Assembly: GCA_009936885.1 (NCBI GenBank) | Contig: JAACDT010000079.1 | Location: 1-8,689, forward strand | From: Alphaproteobacteria bacterium | Lineage (GTDB): Bacteria; Pseudomonadota; Alphaproteobacteria; Puniceispirillales; Puniceispirillaceae | Reading direction: 5' to 3' | DNA: 8,689 bases | Part shown: positions 6,303 through 8,689 of the stretch, in pieces | How the letters are laid out: each line of letters opens with the position of its first letter | How positions within the stretch are numbered: position 1 is the first letter of the stretch | Notes under the pieces: model-generated | Databases searched by the model: none | Seen by the model: the letters and a program-made list of their open reading frames with translations, nothing else | Told to the model about the DNA's origin: nothing | Position numbers and translations under genes: made by a program

Positions 6303-7604
6303 GTGACTTCTGCTGATAAAACTATTTTAAGCGTAAAAAATGTAAAAAAACATTTCCCTATTAAAGAAGGAGTTTTCCAAAAAATTGTTGGGCATGTTCA
6401 TGCGGTTGATGGCGTAAGCTTTGATATAAAGGCAGGAGAAACTGTAGGCTTGGTTGGTGAAAGCGGATGTGGCAAGACTACAATAGGGCGCTGTGTTGCG
6501 GGCTTAGAAGCTCTTACAGAAGGTAATATATATTTTGATTTACCTTCAGAAAAAATTGCTATCTTAGAAAACAATGACAGTGAAGAGGGAGATAAAGTAT
6601 CTTCTGAGGAGTTTCAAGAGTTGGAAAACTCCTATGATATAGGGAAAATAGATGGTGATTTATTTAATTATTATAGGCGAAATTGCCAAATGGTATTTCA
6701 AGATTCTTTTGCATCATTGTCGCCGCGTCAACTCGTAAGTGACATTGTTTCTAGACCACTGAGAGTTCATAAAATTTGCCCAGAAAATGAAGTTATTCCA
6801 AGAACGGTTAATTTGCTTGAGCAGGTAGGTTTGGGTGCTCAGCATCTTTATCGGTTTCCTCATCAATTTTCAGGTGGGCAACGTCAACGTATATCTATTG
6901 CTAGGGCTCTAGCTCTAGACCCAAAATTAATTGTTCTAGATGAGCCAACAAGTTCTCTTGATGTATCTGTGCAGGCGCAAATACTTAATTTGCTGCATGA
7001 TTTGCAAAAACAAAGAGGTCTTGCTTATTTGTTTATCACACATAACCTGTCTGTTGTGCGTCATATGGCTGATAAGATAGTGGTAATGTATCTTGGGAAG
7101 GTTGTTGAAGCTGGCAACACAGAAGATATTTTTAAAAATCCTCAACACCCCTACACGAAGGCATTGCTCGCAGCCAGCCCCGATCTGGAGACGAATGTAA
7201 CTTCTGGAACCGCGGCACTCGATGGCACAATACCAGACCCTGCGCGTCCACCACAAGGGTGTAGTTTCAGGACAAGATGTCCTGTAGCGCAACCAGAATG
7301 TGGTTGGGAAGTGGATGATATTATAAGACGTCTTGAACATAGAGATAGTATATTTAATAATCTTAAAGAGGTTGAGCAGCCAAACCGCTATAACGCAGAA
7401 TTTACGTTCGAGACAACAGACGCAGCCATTGAACTTAAGTCTTCTTTACAGTCAGATGATATCCCTGCTGCCATGAGTGAAGTTATGGGTCCGTTAAAAG
7501 TTAATCCTGAAAAAGTAAAAGTAAGCTTTAAGCCAGCTCAGACAGTTCCATTGGTAAAATGTGGAAATGGTTCTATCGCTAGATGCGTTTTAATTAATAA
7601 ATAG
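6303..7604 (+). CDS. ABC importer ATPase, DppF/OppF-like, with acidic insertion and extra C-terminal domain
   Basis: A 433-residue second ATPase, expected to pair with the DppD-like subunit. It has Walker A GESGCGKT (52-59), Q-loop FQDS (132-135), signature FSGGQ (189-193), Walker B LIVLDEP (209-215), D-loop SLD (218-220) and switch His247. All are intact. It is about 100 residues longer than E. coli DppF (334). One surplus is an acidic insertion (about 78-124, rich in Glu, Asp and Ser) between Walker A and Q-loop. The other is at the C-terminus. The family's Cys320, Cys326 and Cys333 are followed not by the usual 20 or so residues and a final Cys, but by about 95 residues with an alpha/beta look, ending SIARCVLINK. 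Cys428 probably supplies the displaced fourth ligand; Cys420 is the alternative. Start is GTG. It converges on the hydrolase gene 36 bp downstream. Confidence 0.93.
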   Translation: MTSADKTILSVKNVKKHFPIKEGVFQKIVGHVHAVDGVSFDIKAGETVGLVGESGCGKTTIGRCVAGLEALTEGNIYFDLPSEKIAILENNDSEEGDKVSSEEFQELENSYDIGKIDGDLFNYYRRNCQMVFQDSFASLSPRQLVSDIVSRPLRVHKICPENEVIPRTVNLLEQVGLGAQHLYRFPHQFSGGQRQRISIARALALDPKLIVLDEPTSSLDVSVQAQILNLLHDLQKQRGLAYLFITHNLSVVRHMADKIVVMYLGKVVEAGNTEDIFKNPQHPYTKALLAASPDLETNVTSGTAALDGTIPDPARPPQGCSFRTRCPVAQPECGWEVDDIIRRLEHRDSIFNNLKEVEQPNRYNAEFTFETTDAAIELKSSLQSDDIPAAMSEVMGPLKVNPEKVKVSFKPAQTVPLVKCGNGSIARCVLINK

Positions 7605-7640
7605 TGTCCTATATTAGGCTGTACGTTATTAATAAAAGAA

Positions 7641-8660
7641 TCATGCTATAAAGATATCAACCTCGTTCCCATTTTGTATTTCAGTGGTCTTTTCCAATTT
7701 TTCTTGATGCATCAGGTGCGTTAGGTGAGCTCTTGATTCTCCTGATGCAAAAAATAATTCGTGGCTCTCAAAACGCCGATTAAATAATATGTCTATCCCA
7801 TCACTTGTGCTGATAGGCCTTAATTTTGCCTCCGATAACAAAAGCTCCAATCGCTGATTATGATGGTTTATTAATGCCTGTGCTCTATCATTTCCATTTT
7901 TGAATGGCCAGTCATGACCAGGGTATATTTTTATCGCTGGCGATAGGTTAGACATCTCTTTAAGATAGATTAGATAATCTCCCAGCACATCTTTGTCCGT
8001 ATTTCGCATATCTGCTGAGATGTTAGGAGATATACGAGGAAGCAGAAAATCGGTTGGTAAAAAAAGTGATTCTGCCGCATTCATAAATGAAATTTGACCA
8101 GAGCTATGACCACTATCTAGCCTGCATTGCCATTGGCTATTACATCCATTTATTTCATTGGTTTCTGAAAACTCCTTGAAATCTGGTAATTCTGGTACAA
8201 ACCGTCGATATCTATCAGAATCATTCCGGCCTAGAACAATTTCAGCCTCTGGAAGTCCATATCTTGTATAATGTGATGCTAGAAGTTCAGAAAAATCACG
8301 AGCTGATAAATTAAAAAGAAACTGCCCGTGCTCTTTTTCTGCGGCTGAGGTATAGCAATTCGCTCCTGTCATTTGGGCTAGCTCACTCGCAAAACCAATA
8401 TGATCCACATGATGATGCGTAATAATAATCTTATCTATGGGTTTCTCAGACAGAAAACCACCTAAAAGCGCTCTCCAATAGTCCCTTGTTTGGTCCCCAT
8501 AAATACCAGCATCAATGATAACCCATCCATTGTTAGTGTCTATTATATAAAGATTAATATGGTTTAATCTAAAGGGGAGAGGAAGTCTTCCCCAATATAA
8601 ATCTGGGCTCAGTTGAACAAGTCGGTGGGTCTTTGGCAAGTCAATGTTTAGTGGTATCAT
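7641..8660 (-). CDS. Metallo-beta-lactamase-fold hydrolase with LACTB2-like C-terminal tail
   Basis: A 339-residue (or longer) MBL-fold enzyme with a full set of candidate dinuclear metal ligands: HHHVDH at 82-87 (His82, His84, Asp86, His87), His185 in DSGHSSGQ, Asp204 in PTDF and His249 in PGHDW. Asp50 in WVIIDAG is the usual structural Asp. The C-terminal part (about 270-325, with ESRAHLTHLMHQEKL) resembles the winged-helix tail of LACTB2-like hydrolases. Members hydrolyse thioesters, lactones or phosphodiesters; the substrate is not deducible here. There is no signal peptide, so it is probably cytoplasmic. The ATG at 8660 is the first in frame in the window but has no Shine-Dalgarno (CTCTCC precedes it). 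The frame stays open to the window edge, so the real start may lie outside. Probably not part of the importer transcript. Confidence 0.88.
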   Translation of the reverse strand: MIPLNIDLPKTHRLVQLSPDLYWGRLPLPFRLNHINLYIIDTNNGWVIIDAGIYGDQTRDYWRALLGGFLSEKPIDKIIITHHHVDHIGFASELAQMTGANCYTSAAEKEHGQFLFNLSARDFSELLASHYTRYGLPEAEIVLGRNDSDRYRRFVPELPDFKEFSETNEINGCNSQWQCRLDSGHSSGQISFMNAAESLFLPTDFLLPRISPNISADMRNTDKDVLGDYLIYLKEMSNLSPAIKIYPGHDWPFKNGNDRAQALINHHNQRLELLLSEAKLRPISTSDGIDILFNRRFESHELFFASGESRAHLTHLMHQEKLEKTTEIQNGNEVDIFIA

Positions 8661-8689
8661 GGAGAGTGAAATCTTTGCTGCAAAAAAAA

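Noticed and set aside
7605..7640. Possible bidirectional terminator between the convergent genes (CCTA-TAT-TAGG at 7608-7618)
   Set aside because: The stem is only 4 bp and no GC-rich hairpin plus T-run is present.

Overview
The window looks like chromosomal DNA from an AT-rich Gram-negative bacterium, most likely a marine alphaproteobacterium (SAR116- or Rhodobacterales-like). This placement rests on remembered similarity of the binding protein and on base composition, so it is tentative. Seven protein genes fill almost all of it. I see no rRNA, tRNA, CRISPR array, insertion sequence or phage gene, and no stretch over 300 bases lacks a gene.

Layout. Bases 72-1070 (minus) encode a ten-helix DMT/EamA permease. 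A 175-bp divergent intergenic region follows, with two short perfect dyads and candidate promoters. Bases 1246-7604 (plus) hold a complete five-gene ABC importer of the peptide/nickel/opine (Dpp/Opp) class: periplasmic binding protein, two permeases and two ATPases. Convergent to it, bases 7641-8660 (minus) encode a metallo-beta-lactamase-fold hydrolase with a LACTB2-like C-terminal tail. Its reading frame is open to the window edge, so its true start may lie outside.

How the genes work together. The binding protein captures an unidentified solute, perhaps a peptide, in the periplasm. It delivers it to the heterodimeric permease, driven by the two cytoplasmic ATPases. The order SBP-permease-permease-ATPase-ATPase with gaps of 168, 1, 4 and 72 bp fits one operon. 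A bulged hairpin with a GAAA tetraloop lies between the SBP and first permease genes, where differential SBP expression is often set. The DMT permease and the hydrolase are neighbours on the other strand, and nothing in the sequence ties them firmly to the importer.

The most unusual content is in the two ATPases. Both keep every nucleotide-binding motif but are about 80-100 residues longer than E. coli DppD and DppF. The first has a four-cysteine knuckle between Walker A and the Q-loop, plus a long basic insertion before the signature motif. The second has an acidic insertion between Walker A and the Q-loop. It also has an extra C-terminal alpha/beta segment that appears to split the four-cysteine (Fe-S type) motif of the family. 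I judge this a divergent, possibly uncharacterised, Dpp-type subfamily rather than a wholly new system.
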